Counted from the stretch's first letter, positions 1 through 13,290 are shown. The stretch: 64,000 nucleotides of DNA from Xiphophorus maculatus (GCF_002775205.1 NC_036455.1:5246501-5310500), one strand, 5' to 3'. Notes: generated by a model not told the origin, from the sequence alone. Program-made: numbers and translations.

Positions 1-3000
1 TAAATTGAAAATAAAGAAAACACCTGCTACCAACTTTGAATCACTTACTAATAGCTACAGTTCGATCTTTCCACTACAAAATAACTGAACGCTGAACTTA
101 TTCCAATGAATTTCTGCTGTATTTTCGTCCACAGCAACTTGTGATGCAGTGAATTCCTGGAGTTGGGCGTCAAAAGACAAAACAGACATTAAAATGACCA
201 GGGCGCTGAGCTAACTCTATAAGTATTCTTCCTTTTATCAACAACAGAGTCTCACAGGAGAGCTGCATTACCTCACAGCTTTAATCAAAGGAGTGCCGTC
301 CTGAGTGCATTTGAAACAGACTGATTCATCCTCTGCGTGCTCCCTATGCTCTCGACTACTTAAGAAGGCATAGATTCAGGAACCTCACATTCTGCATGAT
401 CAAAGCCTCATTTTCATGTGATGAGATGTTTGAAAAGGAGATTGTGAGAGCTACAAATGCTTCATCTTCTTTGATGTGCACAGACGTGATTGGATACCAG
501 CTCACATTTCATAAACAGTAGCAGAAATCCAGATTGTGCATGAAAAACGCTTTTTAATCAGCGAAAGACAGAATTTTTACAAAATTTTAACTATTTTCCA
601 TTGCTTCCTGACTCTGTCTCCGCTTCTTACCACCGTAAGCAGCTCTCAGCCACAATCAAAATTTTGCAGTCCGGTTCTGCAGAACGAATCAGCATCAACT
701 ACACCCAGAGTCAAATAATCACAGAAAGCCTGCAGGGATGGAGTTTATCCTAAAACTGCACACCAGCTTCCATCACTGCCACAAAACCTCCACCAGGTAA
801 ATCCTGACTGACACACAACCGTCGTTGTGTTTACACTAAAGGAGCTGAGGCTCCACAGGATTCATTATTGCAACCGTTCTGCATCAACTTCATAACTCTC
901 CTCTAAGGTTTACAACTTTATTTTAGCACTTTGGTCATAAATACGTTGGTTATAGCAATCGTCCTCTCCTAAATGTTTATATCAGTAGCTATGGAAAATT
1001 AATAGCGTAATAATAATTATAATACTTTTAATTTCTTGTAGACAAGAGAAGAAAATGCAGAAAGAAAAGGAAAGAAAAATTAAAATACCAACGTTGAGCC
1101 AGTAGATGGTGATAAACATTTACACAACATAACACAAAAGGACATTCTCCATACAGATAACTTTCCTGAACAATCGGTTATATATTTGACTATTATTGAT
1201 TGTTTTTTCTTAATAATTAAACTGTTCAAACACACAAAGTTTAGTTGTAACATTATTTCTTAAAAATCAAGCCAGACATTAAATAATTGGACAAAACTGT
1301 GCTGTAAGGTTTACAACTTTATTTTAGTACTTTGGTCATAAATACGATGGTTATAGCAATATATGTCATTCTTGTTTTATTTGTAGTTGAAGTTTCCCTG
1401 GATTGGCTGCTTTTCAAACCAGCAGCTTGTGAAGAATCGACATATTTCAGCTTCTCACATTCTCTTTTGAATATTTTGATATGCTCCAAGTTAAAAATTG
1501 CGAGTAGGGAAATTTGCGAATCCCGAAGTGTAAATAGGTGGGAGTCCATGTTGTAACAGCCAAACAAAAATCTGTACTCAAGCGATCTGTTGCGGCGTTG
1601 TAACCAGCAACGCCTGCAGCTGTACGGCTGTACGCACTGTGCGTACCTTGAGATTTTCCTTTAAGTAAAATTTTAAAAAAGAAATTATAATTATTGTACT
1701 TTTTACTGATTTCCCCTTTTCTATCTACAAAATTGTGGAAAAAAATAAAAATTGTCTCTTGTGTAAAAATATCTAGCCCACATCTGGGTGTGTCTGTGGG
1801 GGTGGACACATGTCCGTCCTATACCTAAATGTTGCTGGTCAGTTAACTTTTATTTGGCGCTCGTTCTGTAAGCTAAATGCAGTGAAGCTAGCTAAAACTG
1901 AATAAGCGCACTTTTAACCCTCACAAAGTTTCAAGAGGGGGTCTAGTGAACCCTGCGTGAACTTTTTATTTTCTGTGAGATCCAGCTGCGCTTTCACATG
2001 GGTTTTTTTGTTCGGGAACTGAAGCGCTGACGCTTCTCCGCTGATCGACCGTGACACCTGCCGCGCTCTTCCCCAGGGTCACACTAGACTGAGAGTTAAA
2101 CAGTTAAATCTGATCAAAGCAAACATTGTCGCTTCACCTCCTCAGGAAGTCTGAGTCACACCACCTGAACCTGGGAATCTCCATCCTCCTCCTCCTCCTG
2201 TAGATCACATGGGTAGGCTTTGCTTTTCTGTCTTTATTATTTAGTGTAAAGTGCGTGTGTGTTGCATTTGTGTGGGTTAGGTTTGTGCGGTTTATGCGTG
2301 TTGGGGATCCGACTGCGTTCGTGTGGATTAGGCGCGATGACAGTTTTGTGTGTTCCCTCCGATAATATCATGCAGACGCCCCGATTGTAACCATTGATAT
2401 ATCAGTGTATTGCACAGCTCTAGTCTGAAAGTTGAAATGAACAAATTATCTTCCAGCAAATGTGGTATTACTTATTATTTACCAATTAATATAAATACAA
2501 ACTGTTGTTGCTACTTCTCTTCAGTCACTTTCATAGGAACCCATGACATTATGCTACATTCAATCATGTTATTTTTTACTTTACATATAGCTGACTTAGA
2601 TTTTACTGCTTTAACTCCTGGATTTTACACACGGGAATCAATACATGAACATCTTGTGTCAAAGGCAGATAAGCAAAAATCTAATAAATTATAACTTATC
2701 TATGCTTGAGTTATTTGCATCAACGACAAATCTTACAAGGGAGCCTCCTGAGTGTTTTGTGATTCTTTTGTTCTTCCACCAGAATTAGCACCAGCAACCC
2801 GACAGCAGTGTGCGCCCAGAAGAACCTGGTATCTATACCGATTCTGCACAGAGACGTACATCTCCTACACTACACAACAGCACTTCATGCTAACAAATGT
2901 CCACCCACGCAGTGCAGAATTAGCTCCACTCAGGTCTGCATGCCACATGACACACACACACACACCCCGTGTTTCCCTACATGATGCACTCTGAAACGTG

Positions 3001-3500
3001 ACCAACATCTCTAATCCCTCCAAATGAACCTGGGCTCATCTCCTTCACAGGTTTCCACTGTTAAATGCTGCAGGCACTTTTAGATATTAGCTGTTTATAA
3101 CGTTAAATGCTAAACACCTGGGGACCAGCAGACTGTCCAGATACGGCCACTTCTCCTCTCATCTGTTTGGAAAAACATGAGCCTAAAACTGTTGTGACAA
3201 GCGCAGTCATAAGCACAATATTTTAACATGCAAGCTTAAGCTCTTTAACATTCTAAGTAAAGAATAAAAAACATGGGATTAAAACACTACAGCGCCTAAT
3301 TACCAGTTAGATATGAAGGAAATGAAACCAGACAAAACAGACAAAGTAAATGTAAAGATCAGTCTTCACATGATTTCACTTCCTGAGAGCAAAAACTTAT
3401 AAAACTAACACGGCCCTCTTTAAAAAGCTCATTAAATCGTATATTAACTGGGAACAACCGCTGTTTGGTTGAATTTCAAAAGCTGAAAACTACCAAATCT
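1..3500. other. Gene-free stretch, probably osbpl10 intron 1
   Basis: No open frame here looks like a known protein. Since the first coding exon of osbpl10 lies at 12585-12838 on the minus strand and no second exon (PH-domain continuation) is visible to its left, this stretch is inferred to be part of a long first intron. A moderately GC-rich patch at about 1560-2340 contains short CpG-bearing stretches but no gene I can name. It also holds the paired 56-bp direct repeat listed separately. Confidence 0.4.
904..1360. repeat. 56-bp direct repeat pair 401 bp apart
   Basis: Positions 904-959 and 1305-1360 are the same 56-base sequence with two mismatches, in the same orientation, offset by exactly 401 bases. 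The sequence between the copies is AT-rich and unrelated. This could be a local duplication or the two ends of a degraded element with direct repeats; I cannot assign a family. Confidence 0.75.
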
Positions 3501-3504
3501 TTAA

Positions 3505-3852
3505 CCCTCTATGGCATGACTTTTTATTTTTGTGGGGAAGAAATATTTTCCTGCATTCTTTGGGAGCTTGGTGGTCCCTAATTACATGTCAATCATAAAA
3601 TCGGACTCTGACACCTCCTGGAACCAGATTTGGGTTTGTTGCCTCAGGGTAACATTGGTCTAGAACACCAAGATTGTCTACACTGATTATGAGAAATGAA
3701 ATACAAATCAAACAAAAACTATATTCATAAAAGAACTATTTTTTGGACAAAAATATGTCAAAATTCATGCCCCCCAAAAAATAAAATAAAGGAGCAATGT
3801 GAGGTACAGCTATGTGGTTTGTTGCCTGAGGGCAACGCCATGCCATAGAGGG
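3505..3852. mobile_element. piggyBac-like MITE, copy 1
   Basis: A 348-bp non-autonomous element is bounded on both sides by TTAA (3501-3504 and 3853-3856), the target-site duplication typical of piggyBac transposons. Its terminal inverted repeats are CCCTCTATGGCATG and its reverse complement. It carries no coding frame. A second copy at 21623-21970 has the same length and differs at only one base (3764 T versus 21882 A), so both were deposited recently. Assignment to piggyBac rests on the TTAA flanks and CCC-start termini, not on a transposase. Confidence 0.88.
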
Positions 3853-3856
3853 TTAA

Positions 3857-6784
3857 AATAAAGAAATTACTTAAACAGAACCTGCCTTACAGCATGAAGT
3901 AGGCTAAAAGATCACATACAAATCTGCATACAGTGTATAATACCCATCTAAAAATTCTCATAGCTTCCTATTTTAATAGTTCAAGAACCAAATATAATAT
4001 AATATACATTAATACGTACAGAGGAAACCACAGATGCTAACATTTACAGTATTCCTTGTCTCCTCTCTGTACAGTCAAAGCGCCAAGGAAAATAAATGGT
4101 GCTCCTGGATTGACAAGGCAAGTAGCATTGTGCAGAGCAGTTTCAAATTCCCAAGTTTTCTTTCAAATATTTTAGATATGCTCTATGAAAAACAAATCCG
4201 TCAATAGACGAGTTTTCTGCAAATAACGAATCACAAATAGCGCAGCTGGATAAGCCATCCAAACATTTGGCATAAACTGGGGCAGACAGAGTGTCTGCAT
4301 ACCTTACCATGAGTTTAACAAACAGTATTACTAGTTAATTGCTGGAACATTTCTGCAGCGTTGCATGTAGTATTGGTGCATGACGAGCAGTTAACTGGAG
4401 ATAATATTACTTATGCTATAATATCAAATGATTAGAAATGTGAACCTGGAACTTTATTTAGTTCAAACTGTGTATCTTTGTATGTCAAAGAAATGTTACA
4501 TATATTCAATAGTGGGATAGGGGAACAGATTTCTTATAACTGGATTAGATTACTTTTAAAACCACAGCATTAGCAAAAAAGTAATAGTTTTATAGGTTTG
4601 ACCTAGTATTACACACTGATCATTGTTATTGATTAGCTACATCTATTCAAGTCTTTTCTCTCATTTCAACCAGTATAAAATAAAACAGATTTTTTATGCC
4701 CTAAAAAAAGGGTAAATTAATCTTAGTCCTTTACACAACCCAAAGGTAAACTGGCGCTTCAGGGATTTTAAGAGATAATTTTTCCCGATGTGACTGCAGG
4801 TTTTGGTTCAGATGACAATTCCAGGAGGTTTGAGACAGTGTTAGCTCTTTGTGTCCACAGAGTTATTCGTCTTGAGGCCACGCCACTGGCGCAGGTGGAT
4901 GCACTGAAAGAAATATTTCCCAGAAAGCCGGTTCATCGCCTTCAGGCTCTTTGTAATTGAGACATGTCAGGTCGTATCACCACTTAAGAGGAAATCCATC
5001 TGTTAAATCCCTTCTTTCGCCTTAAAATAACCACAATCTGTCAGGTAAAACACAGTTACAGTTGCTCTAGAATAAATTTTCACAGAACATCAAACCATTT
5101 AAGTATATTAGAGTTATTTCATGTGCGTGGAATAGAAAGTTACCAAGGTATTCTGCATCGAGGTGTAGATCAGTACATCATCTCCCTGTCAGTACATAGA
5201 GGAAGGAGCAGCTTTTCCTGCTCTCCTCCCTCCACCTTTCTGTACCCTTCCCCGCTCACATACGTTGGCATCAAGCCCAGATCATATACAGTTTCATAAA
5301 GCCTCAGCTTCCTTCTCTTCCGCAGCACTGCTACAGTACATTGCCACAGCGGGACACTCCGTTATTTCTGTGTGGGAAGGAAAGAACTAATTTTACTGCA
5401 AAAAGAAAAAAGAAATCACACAGAAGCTGCAGAACGGAAATCCTGCATAATTTATGTTAACTGTTCAGCAAAAACTTAACAGAAAAAGGGGTTTCATTCT
5501 GCAAAAAAAAAAAAACTAAACAAAACACAATGTTCAGATGTTTTATGTCTGGCTCAAAGCTGCGTCCATGACGACCAGAGCAGGGATTTTAAATTAAAGT
5601 CTCACAAAACTTCTTCTGAAAACTCTGAGTGGTGTAAACTGGATGAGGCAGCGAGAGAGGGAAGCCAAAAAGGCTGCATGAGTCACACTACAGCGAACTG
5701 TTGTGATCTGCTGCTCCAAAGAAATCCTCTGCTTAATTATGAGAGCTGCAGCAATGCCCAAACAACATGCCACCAGACATTCGCTGGAAAAGGAAATAAA
5801 TACCTTTACAGTATGTTTTAAACAATTGCAAAAGTCTTTGCTCGGATGTGGCTCAGTTCCTAGTAAATGTTTTCACAATGCAACTGAAATGTTTGTTTCT
5901 TCTAAAACAATATTTTTTACAATTAAAAGCAGTTGTGATATTTTTATAAGAGATACTTCATGTGAAAGTATGCTATATAAATGCTATATAAATAGGCTAT
6001 ATTAGGTTTCAATGTTTTTTTTAATTTTTTTATGTGATAGTCCCAACACAAAAACTGCGCTCAGAAAACCTGCTAAGCCTACCATGTTTATGAGTTTAAA
6101 AATGTTTAATGTTGACAGAAAATGTTAAAATATTACTAGGTAATCATGTGTTATTGGAAAATTTTAATAAAAATACTTAAATCCCAACTATAAAGTCTTT
6201 AAAAAGTCAAAAAACTTAAAAATCAGTAAACAATGCTTAGCCTGGTGGGGGTGCAAATAAAGCCTGGTGGCCTGCCAGGCTTATAATATACTGGAGGAAA
6301 CCCTGGAAGAATATACACATTATTATTAACATCTAAAATGTAAACAAGAACGCGATCTCTATCAGCAGACATTAAAAAGACAGAATCAACAGTTTCATCC
6401 TCTGCAGTTGATGGTTCTCATGCATGCTACCCAAATATGCACCGGGGTTATCCAAGTTCTGACTAGAATAATTTGCTTTGTTTTGCAGTTCATTCAGCCT
6501 GAAGGTAATAGTTTAAAAGCAGTAAAGAGTGGATGCTTCAGATCAGCAAGAATACTCTTTACTTCATTAAGAGATCTCCATTTATACTTTCCGAATGATC
6601 CAAACAGTATTTTTGTGCCTCCATTATCCTTCCACCTAATACACATTTAAACACTCTCCATATAAAAACACCTTCAGTACTTTAAAATCAACATAAGTTT
6701 CAAAAAGTGTGATGTGCATTTGGAAGCGTTGCAAGAAAAAAAACACTGTTGGAAGAAAGTCCTAGGAAGATTCCCACAAGCCAT
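3857..6784. other. Gene-free stretch, probably osbpl10 intron 1
   Basis: Mostly AT-rich sequence without a recognised gene. The exception worth noting is 5170-5367, where the minus strand has a good splice-acceptor context followed by short open frames (see findings). A run of A residues lies near 5503-5516. Nothing else is supported. Confidence 0.35.
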
Positions 6785-7263
6785 TTAAAGCTACGGTACA
6801 CAATTTCTACAAAAAATATGTTTTTTTTACATATTTGTTAAAACTGTCAGTGGGCTGTAACAGTTCTGAGCTACTAATGCCATCTGCAGAAATGCATCAC
6901 TCCAAAAACAACCTTAGTGCTGTCAATCAAACCTGTGTACGTGCTGCTCAATGTGTTAAAACTGTTTATCTGCCGCCATCATAGCCATGCTAACTAGACT
7001 TAGCTTTCATAGCAGCCTTTGGTGTGGTGAACCAGCTGTAGTATAGCAAGAGGCTGTGAGCAGCGCAATCATGAGGATGATGTACAGTGCTAACACCCTC
7101 CCCCTGGCTCTGATTGGTTGTTTCGTACATATATAGAGAGAGAGATAAGGCAGTGGAGCTAAATTTTTGTCACACATTATCTCATATTATTCTGTCACAA
7201 CATTTTGACAGTTTTAACAACTATGTAAAAAACATTTTTATAAGTTACAAAATGTTGCTTTAA
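6785..7263. mobile_element. TIR transposon remnant, about 479 bp
   Basis: The element begins TTAAAGC and ends GCTTTAA. The first roughly 75 bases match the reverse complement of the last roughly 75 with scattered mismatches (both arms hold the shared run TTGTTAAAACTGTCA). The interior has no coding frame. It is therefore a MITE or other non-autonomous DNA transposon; the superfamily is not resolved. Confidence 0.75.
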
Positions 7264-7787
7264 GGTGAAAAGAGTTCAATATTGATGGTAACAGGTGCTC
7301 TCTATCCAGTCTGACTAAGCCTGAGGTATTTTAATTACTAAAATAAGCAGAGATGGTACAGACATCGATCCATTAGGCGCCTCTTTACAGCCGTCATTAG
7401 GCCAGGGTACACTCTGTACAGGTCACCAGTCCATCACAGGGCAACACAGAGACACACAGGACAAAATACTAAGTATGAGCACAATCATAAGAACAACGTT
7501 GAGTATTCAACTGATGAAAACATTTTCTGCAGGAAGCAGGAGTACCAGGAGAGAACCCAAACATGCGCAAGGAGAATGTTTAAACTCCATGTACAAAGAT
7601 TCAAACCCAGGACTTTTTCGATAGAAAGCAAAAGAGCTACAAACAGATACACCCCAAAAGTGAAAGCATAAACTCAAGAGGGGTTGAATAGAAATGCATG
7701 AAAACTCTGTTTTATTGTTGTTTTGAGACCATTTTAAACTAATACAATGGTAATGACATAATAATGCAAGAACACATTCTTAAATAT

Positions 7788-8060
7788 CAGTAAACTTTAA
7801 ATTCTAATGCAAATTTAACACTAGAACTGGAAGACATTTTAAATATCTAAAAATAAATAAACAGAAAAAAACAAATAAAATTAATGATGAAATCTCTATA
7901 GACAAAACTGTAATTTTAAAATAGGGCTAGTTGAGACCAAAACACCAAACTGTCATCCATTTTCTGCTAAAAAAAAAAAAAGAGAGAGAGAGAAAGAAAA
8001 GAGGAAAACGATAAATCATGCACATGGAAATAATTGAGTTTATTTTAATTTATCATACGA
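7788..8060. repeat. Dispersed repeat, copy also at 39536-39822
   Basis: This segment (start motif AACTTTAAATTCTAATG, purine-rich AG run at about 7970-8005, end motif ACGATAAATCATGCA) recurs in the same order at 39536-39822 inside zdhhc3. Related sequence in inverted orientation is visible near 37487-37560. It is an interspersed repeat family; I cannot name it. Confidence 0.65.
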
Positions 8061-8340
8061 TTAATTGATTTATTACTTTTTGCAATAAATATTGATTTTT
8101 GAATTTGTGTTGGCCCATCTGATAAGATCCACATTAGCTAAATGTAAAAGCTTCAAATTGATTAAACTTCTTTCCAGGCCACAAAATCACAAAATAACGT
8201 TAGCAAATATTATTGTAAGAATTCTTGGTAAGCTTTGATAAAAAATAAAAAAAATCACTGGAATATTCACAAACGCCGCGTTTTAATCAAACTTTGACGT
8301 TTTCTTTTGAACTGCCTTTTTAAGTGGGGTTAACTCTCAC

Positions 8341-8468
8341 CACTGCCTCCGTCTGCAGGCCGACAGCCTCCCACTTCGCCCACCTTGGCATCCAGCAGAG
8401 GGACAATAATTCCTCCTGAAAGCAGCCCAGCTGTCTCTGACGCAGCGGAGCAGCCACAGCCGTTTCAT
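8341..8468 (-). other. Candidate alternative first coding exon (osbpl10?)
   Basis: On the minus strand an ATG at 8468-8466 opens a 42-codon frame that runs into a strong donor (CAGTG followed by GTGAGAG, exon end at 8341). The segment is clearly richer in GC than its surroundings. The donor leaves two bases of a codon, the same phase as the known osbpl10 exon 1, so it could splice to osbpl10 exon 2. The peptide itself matches nothing I recognise. This is inference only and may be chance. Confidence 0.22.
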
Positions 8469-8971
8469 CGTAATCGGGGCAAAACTCGGCAGGTTGAGGT
8501 CAAACAGTGGACAGAATGAGGCGGAGAAGCAGGCCAACTCAACTTTCACTTTAAAAAGCAATGCCTTTCATTTTCTGCACAATAATTTGCCGAATTGTTT
8601 TTGCAGAAAGCAGCCTAAAACGAAGAACCAGACGGAGTTGATCATTTTAACTTACAAATAAAAAAAAACTACAGTGCAAGCAATACTTTAGTATTACAAA
8701 TGTATTGGCACTGAGATAAAAATGTGCTAATCTACATACTGAGTACATTTATAAAGTGAGTTGACATGTCATGTTGAGAATTTTATATAAATTTGAATTA
8801 GTATAATGCTTGAGTTGGATTGATTATATAGAGACTATTGGGCATAAAAGCAATGACACCACAGATTATTTTGTTTTTTTTAAAAAACAGAGTTTCTAAG
8901 CACATACAAACGTGGAATTTATGTAAAACATGGTAGTGGCTGTGTTATGCTCTGGGCCTGCAATTACATAG

Positions 8972-9340
8972 CACACTATAAAACACATGAAGGTGGTTTA
9001 ACTTGAAAATGAAAGTCCACCTGCTGCCTTGACAATGCAATTAAAGTCAACAAGGAAATTGTTTTGGTTTTAACTCAGAAATTAAAGTGTATGAAGTTGA
9101 TTCGACAACAAAAAACTAGTTTTCTAAGCATTGTTTTTTAAGTTCATTAATCTTGAATTATGAGTTTTAACTTAATGCTGCAAACCAAATAATTATTTCA
9201 TAATATGCAAGAAAAAAATTACCCTCACCTTGGTAAAGAGCACACATTTTCACTCGTTATCAAGTTAAAATAATTACTTATTTTACTTTAGAATAAATTA
9301 AATTCTTGTTTGAAATTGCATGAATAAAATTTCTGATTTG
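8972..9340. mobile_element. Dispersed element, inverted copy of 23876-24213
   Basis: The segment from ACACTATAAAACACATGAAGG to about 9340 is the reverse complement, with scattered mismatches and small indels, of 23876-24213. Shared landmarks include AAGGTGGTTTAACTTG and CACCTGCTGCCTTG. One end is CACTATAAAAC here and CACTGTAAAAC in the other copy. There is no coding frame. It is a non-autonomous interspersed element of unresolved type. Confidence 0.7.
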
Positions 9341-12300
9341 ATAATTAATTTTATTAAACATTTAGTGTGAACAGGACATTATCCTCAAACTTTAAAATAA
9401 ACATTTACCTTAATAAAACACAGAACAATGTAACGCTCTTCCATCCCAGAACACAAAAACAAGCCGCTAAGCATTCTGGGAAATAGTTCCCACTCCTGTC
9501 TTTTTCTTCTTTCAGTTTTGTAAGTGCTAACCTAAAATCTCTCGTTTATTCAACTATTACAGGTTTGACAAAATTAATCAAAAGTTAACACAACTGATTA
9601 CTGGAAGTTTATCTTTCACAAACTCACACATTTAGGTTCAAAATCTAAAACTTGCTCATTTTATTTGACTTAAAAAGTAGCAAACAGGTGGCTATTGGGG
9701 CAAACCATAACTTCTGCAAGTTTAAAAACTGATTAGGCTATCGTCTGGCTAAAACGCTTCTGTTTAAAGTCTTCAACAATATTAATGTCACACCATTTCT
9801 GTAGTTTAAACTCCTTTTTAAAAATGTAGGGCTTTTTTTCTCAGTTCACATAAACATTATTCCGGTTGTAAGCAAGTTATTTGTTGCAAGTTGCCTGTCA
9901 ACTGTATGCAGTTGACAAAAAATGCATCTTTTGTTCTGTTGGTGGAGAAAATTGCAGAAAATCATAGCTTAACTACAAAAACGCTCCTTTAAATGTAGCG
10001 TGCTTTGCAGCAAACAAGCAAAAAGCTCTTAGGTCTTGTATATGTTGCTGCAAGAACACAAAACAATCAATATTTTTGCAGAATAAGCTAGATTAACTCA
10101 AACTAAATTTATCTAGTGGCTTTTATGCATTTCTGTAAAGGTAAAACAACACTGTGTCCCTCTATTTAAAAGAAAAATAACACAATTTAACATTATCTAT
10201 TGGACAGTTTTAATGTACTTCTAAAAGGAAACCCATCTGGTATTTTAAATAAATTAGAGTTAGCATTTTATTGTTTCCTGACAGTTTTTAGCATGAACAA
10301 AACTTCCTTGGTGAGTTTGTGGTGACCCATTATCATGGTGGCAACATATCTGGGTACTAGCTGCTGCTTGCAGGAGCCTGGAGCAGCAGTGGTAACTTCT
10401 CCTTGACAGTGCATACCTACCAGGTTTGTGCCATCAGAAGTTGCAGCAAGACTGGCCTCCTGCCATGACTACAATCTAATCATGCTCCCTGTAGCTGGCA
10501 GCTCTCGCCCTCCAAAGGCTGCTGTCTGCATGGGGTCTAGCCACCACTCTGGCTCCAACATAAAAGGATCTCACCAAGAAGCAGAAACAAACAATTCACC
10601 AGCTCCAGATAGAAAAAAGGGGGTTTATCTAAAAATACTGTCACCCAAAATGAAGTAGAGCTGACGTTTTAAGAGAATATCAAACTTAAACCGGTTCATT
10701 GGTGCAGGTTAGGTTTTTTTGTTTACATGGAGGAGCTTGAACTATTTTGTTGCACTGACAGATTAATTCAAGTTCTTCTTTGGCTTCTTTTTGCAAAACA
10801 GAACATTATTTACCCTTTAAGGGAAGCGCTTGGTGACTGCTGTGTGCTGTTTCTGTTTTCCTGCCATTACGCATTTTCTATCTGTCTCTATTTGACCCAT
10901 TATTCCTTATTGATGTTTCTTCTCTTGCTTGTAAATGTAGAAACATAAACTGAAGGCTCATGTTCTGACCATTAAAACCTGTAGAAAATAAATGCAAAGC
11001 CTGCTGCAGGCAGGAAGTGAGTCTCGCGGTGGGTTTGTGGGTGAAGCAGAGATGAATAAAGTCTGACCTTTACGTCCTTTATCACTTCTAGATTTTTATT
11101 CTCTGACTATTATATAAGCAATTAAAGCCAAAATAATGCAAAGGCCATTTAGTAATTTTTTTTAAAACAGATTATCAGTGATCTCATGGTGCGTTAAAGG
11201 TGGTCGTAACTAAAAGCAAAGTCTTCAGCTGCTGTTGCAGGATAAGAAAACAAATGGGTTAATATTTAAGGAGTTGGTTAATATTTAAGGAGTTGGTGAA
11301 AATGACATTTCAAGGCTTTCTCAAGTGTTTAGAAAATCAATTGCAGAATTAATCAGAAAGTAACTCATATATTTTCCTATGCTGTTGCGTCTTTCCACAC
11401 CATCAAAACGAAAGACTCAAGTTGTTTTCTGGCGACTACAGCGATACTAAGGAAAATGTGCCTTAGTGGAAATTTGACACCATTGAATACAAGCTGGTGT
11501 GAGCAAAAAGAGGGAGATGTTGCCTATTGGTACATGACTTTACAACGTACATATTTTTAAAAACAAAAATAATTGAGGAATAAGTCTGAAATATAATTTC
11601 TCATGCATTCATACTCTGCATGGTAAAAGCGACTGAGATGCTCACAGAAAGTGTAACAAAGGGAAGAAAAGAAAAGAAAAGCGTAAGGAAAGTCAGGATT
11701 GACCTTCGTCAGCATCACCTCCACAATATTTAGTAACAGTATTGTAATGACACTTTCTTAGCATCATCCTGGTCTAATGTTTACACTTGAGAACTAAATA
11801 TGGAACTAGTTATTGTTTAAGAGAAGAAGCACAACTTACTGGTTGCTGACAATGAAACTGATGGTGGAAGCACAGAAACCTCTCACATTTCAGGCCTTCA
11901 GTAAACATCAAAATGCAGATATTCTATCTACTCTGTGGTAGTCAGGAAAACATAAGTGAAGAAATAAAACTTAAGTTTCCCGCTTGATTTCACACTCAAA
12001 CTGTTCAAGGTCACAGAGCAAACAACTTCTTACACTACTGAAAACACAGATTACTAGGTAACTTTTAAAAGTTAAACCGCAACAGACTTGATAAAACTTT
12101 ATGACTAACACAGAAACTGTGGCTATAAAACTATTTGAGCAAAGTCACTCTTGCTAATTATGCTGAGGGCATTTCCTCTCATTTGCTGGATAGTCTTGCA
12201 ATTAGTTAAACTTTGTTCGAGACGATTTTTATCTTCTCAAGATAGAACAAAAAAGTTAAGTGAAAACAAACTTAGTGTTTAGGACTTTTTATAGGAAATT

Positions 12301-12584
12301 AACTTTGCAGCTTTAGTCTTCGAGCCTAGTTTGTTTTCTTTGTTGTTCTGACACAGGAAGGATGTTTGTTTTGTGAACTTTCAGAACGACAGTCCGTTAG
12401 AAATGGTTTTGTGTGTGTTATAGCTGCCTGTAAATGCCCGGGCTCTCCTCTAAAGCCCTCCTCCATGTCACAGTGACGTGGTGGGCAAAAAGTGCAACGT
12501 GGACGGAGCAAATAACAACACGACGCATGAACCGAGAGTGATCCCGTGTCCACCTCCGCCCCCCAGCTGCGTCCGTGCGCCTAC
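9341..12584. other. Gene-free stretch, probably osbpl10 intron 1
   Basis: AT-rich sequence with no supported gene. It contains an exact 19-bp tandem duplication near 11258-11296 (GTTAATATTTAAGGAGTTG twice) and a motif at about 9474-9491 that resembles a reversed ZNF143-type site. No further osbpl10 exon could be recognised. Confidence 0.4.
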
Positions 12585-12838
12585 CTGTTCTGCCAGCCTT
12601 GGATCAGGTTGGTGTATTTGCTCAGCACTCCTTCCAGCTGCCTCCTGCGCGCATGCAGCTCCTGCTGTTGCAGACTCACGCCGCTGCCCTGCACCGTCCC
12701 CCGGCCGCCTCCAGCTCCAGCCGAGCCTCCCAGAGAACCGGAACCGGGGCTGTGCGAGCCGCTCCGACTTGCGGGCTTCCTGGGCGACGACGAGGAGTTG
12801 GCTCTGTTGGTCCCGGGACTGCAGAGCGTCTTTTCCAT
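12585..12838 (-). CDS. osbpl10: Oxysterol-binding protein-related protein 10, exon 1
   Basis: This is the first coding exon of an ORP-family lipid-transfer protein. The minus-strand frame starts at ATG 12838-12836 (MEKTLCSPGTNRANSS), passes through a Ser/Gly/Arg-rich low-complexity leader, and ends with LEGVLSKYTNLIQGWQNR, the start of the PH domain characteristic of OSBPL10 (ORP10). The exon ends AACAG followed by GTAGGC, leaving two bases of a codon, which fits the family boundary before the Tyr-Phe-Val of the PH domain. Family knowledge: ORP10 binds phosphoinositides through the PH domain and moves phosphatidylserine at ER contact sites. The rest of the gene should lie to the left, beyond the window. 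The closest alternative is osbpl11, but the leader and WQNR motif favour osbpl10. Confidence 0.88.
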
Positions 12839-13290
12839 CCTGGCTTTCGGGGCTACAGAAAGCTGGCGGAGGGGAGGAGGAAGAGGAGAAGAGGGAGGAT
12901 GGGGATGGAGCCGACGCAGCAGCCTGTAGTGGAGGGATTTCAGCAGAGCATGTGGCAAACAGAGCGACGAGTGTCCGCTGAGCTGAAGCAGAGGCAGTGG
13001 ATGTTCATCAGCTGGTCGGAGCGTCCCTCGATGCGTCGGGAAGCTGACATAATCCTCGGTGTGTTGAAGCCGTTGCTCTCGCCTCTGCAGCAATGTGCGC
13101 TGTGCCAAAATGTTTCGGCTCCAGCGTTTTTCCTGCTGGGAAAGGAGAGCAGCGCGCAGACACTCCCACTCCACACTGAGGACCGGCCCCCGGATGTTGC
13201 AAAGCAAAAAAAAAAAAAAAAAAAAGGCAGGAAAACCCTGAGATGAGTCACGTTTCGCACCGAAACTCTGCAGTGTGTTGTCACAGCTGC
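12839..13290 (-). promoter_or_regulatory. GC-rich promoter and 5' UTR of osbpl10
   Basis: This block upstream of the osbpl10 start is much richer in G+C and CpG than the flanking DNA, as expected for an unmethylated vertebrate promoter. The open frames on both strands across 12478-13320 are a by-product of this composition. It ends in an A-run at 13206-13225. No TATA box is evident. The transcription start is not determined. Confidence 0.55.
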
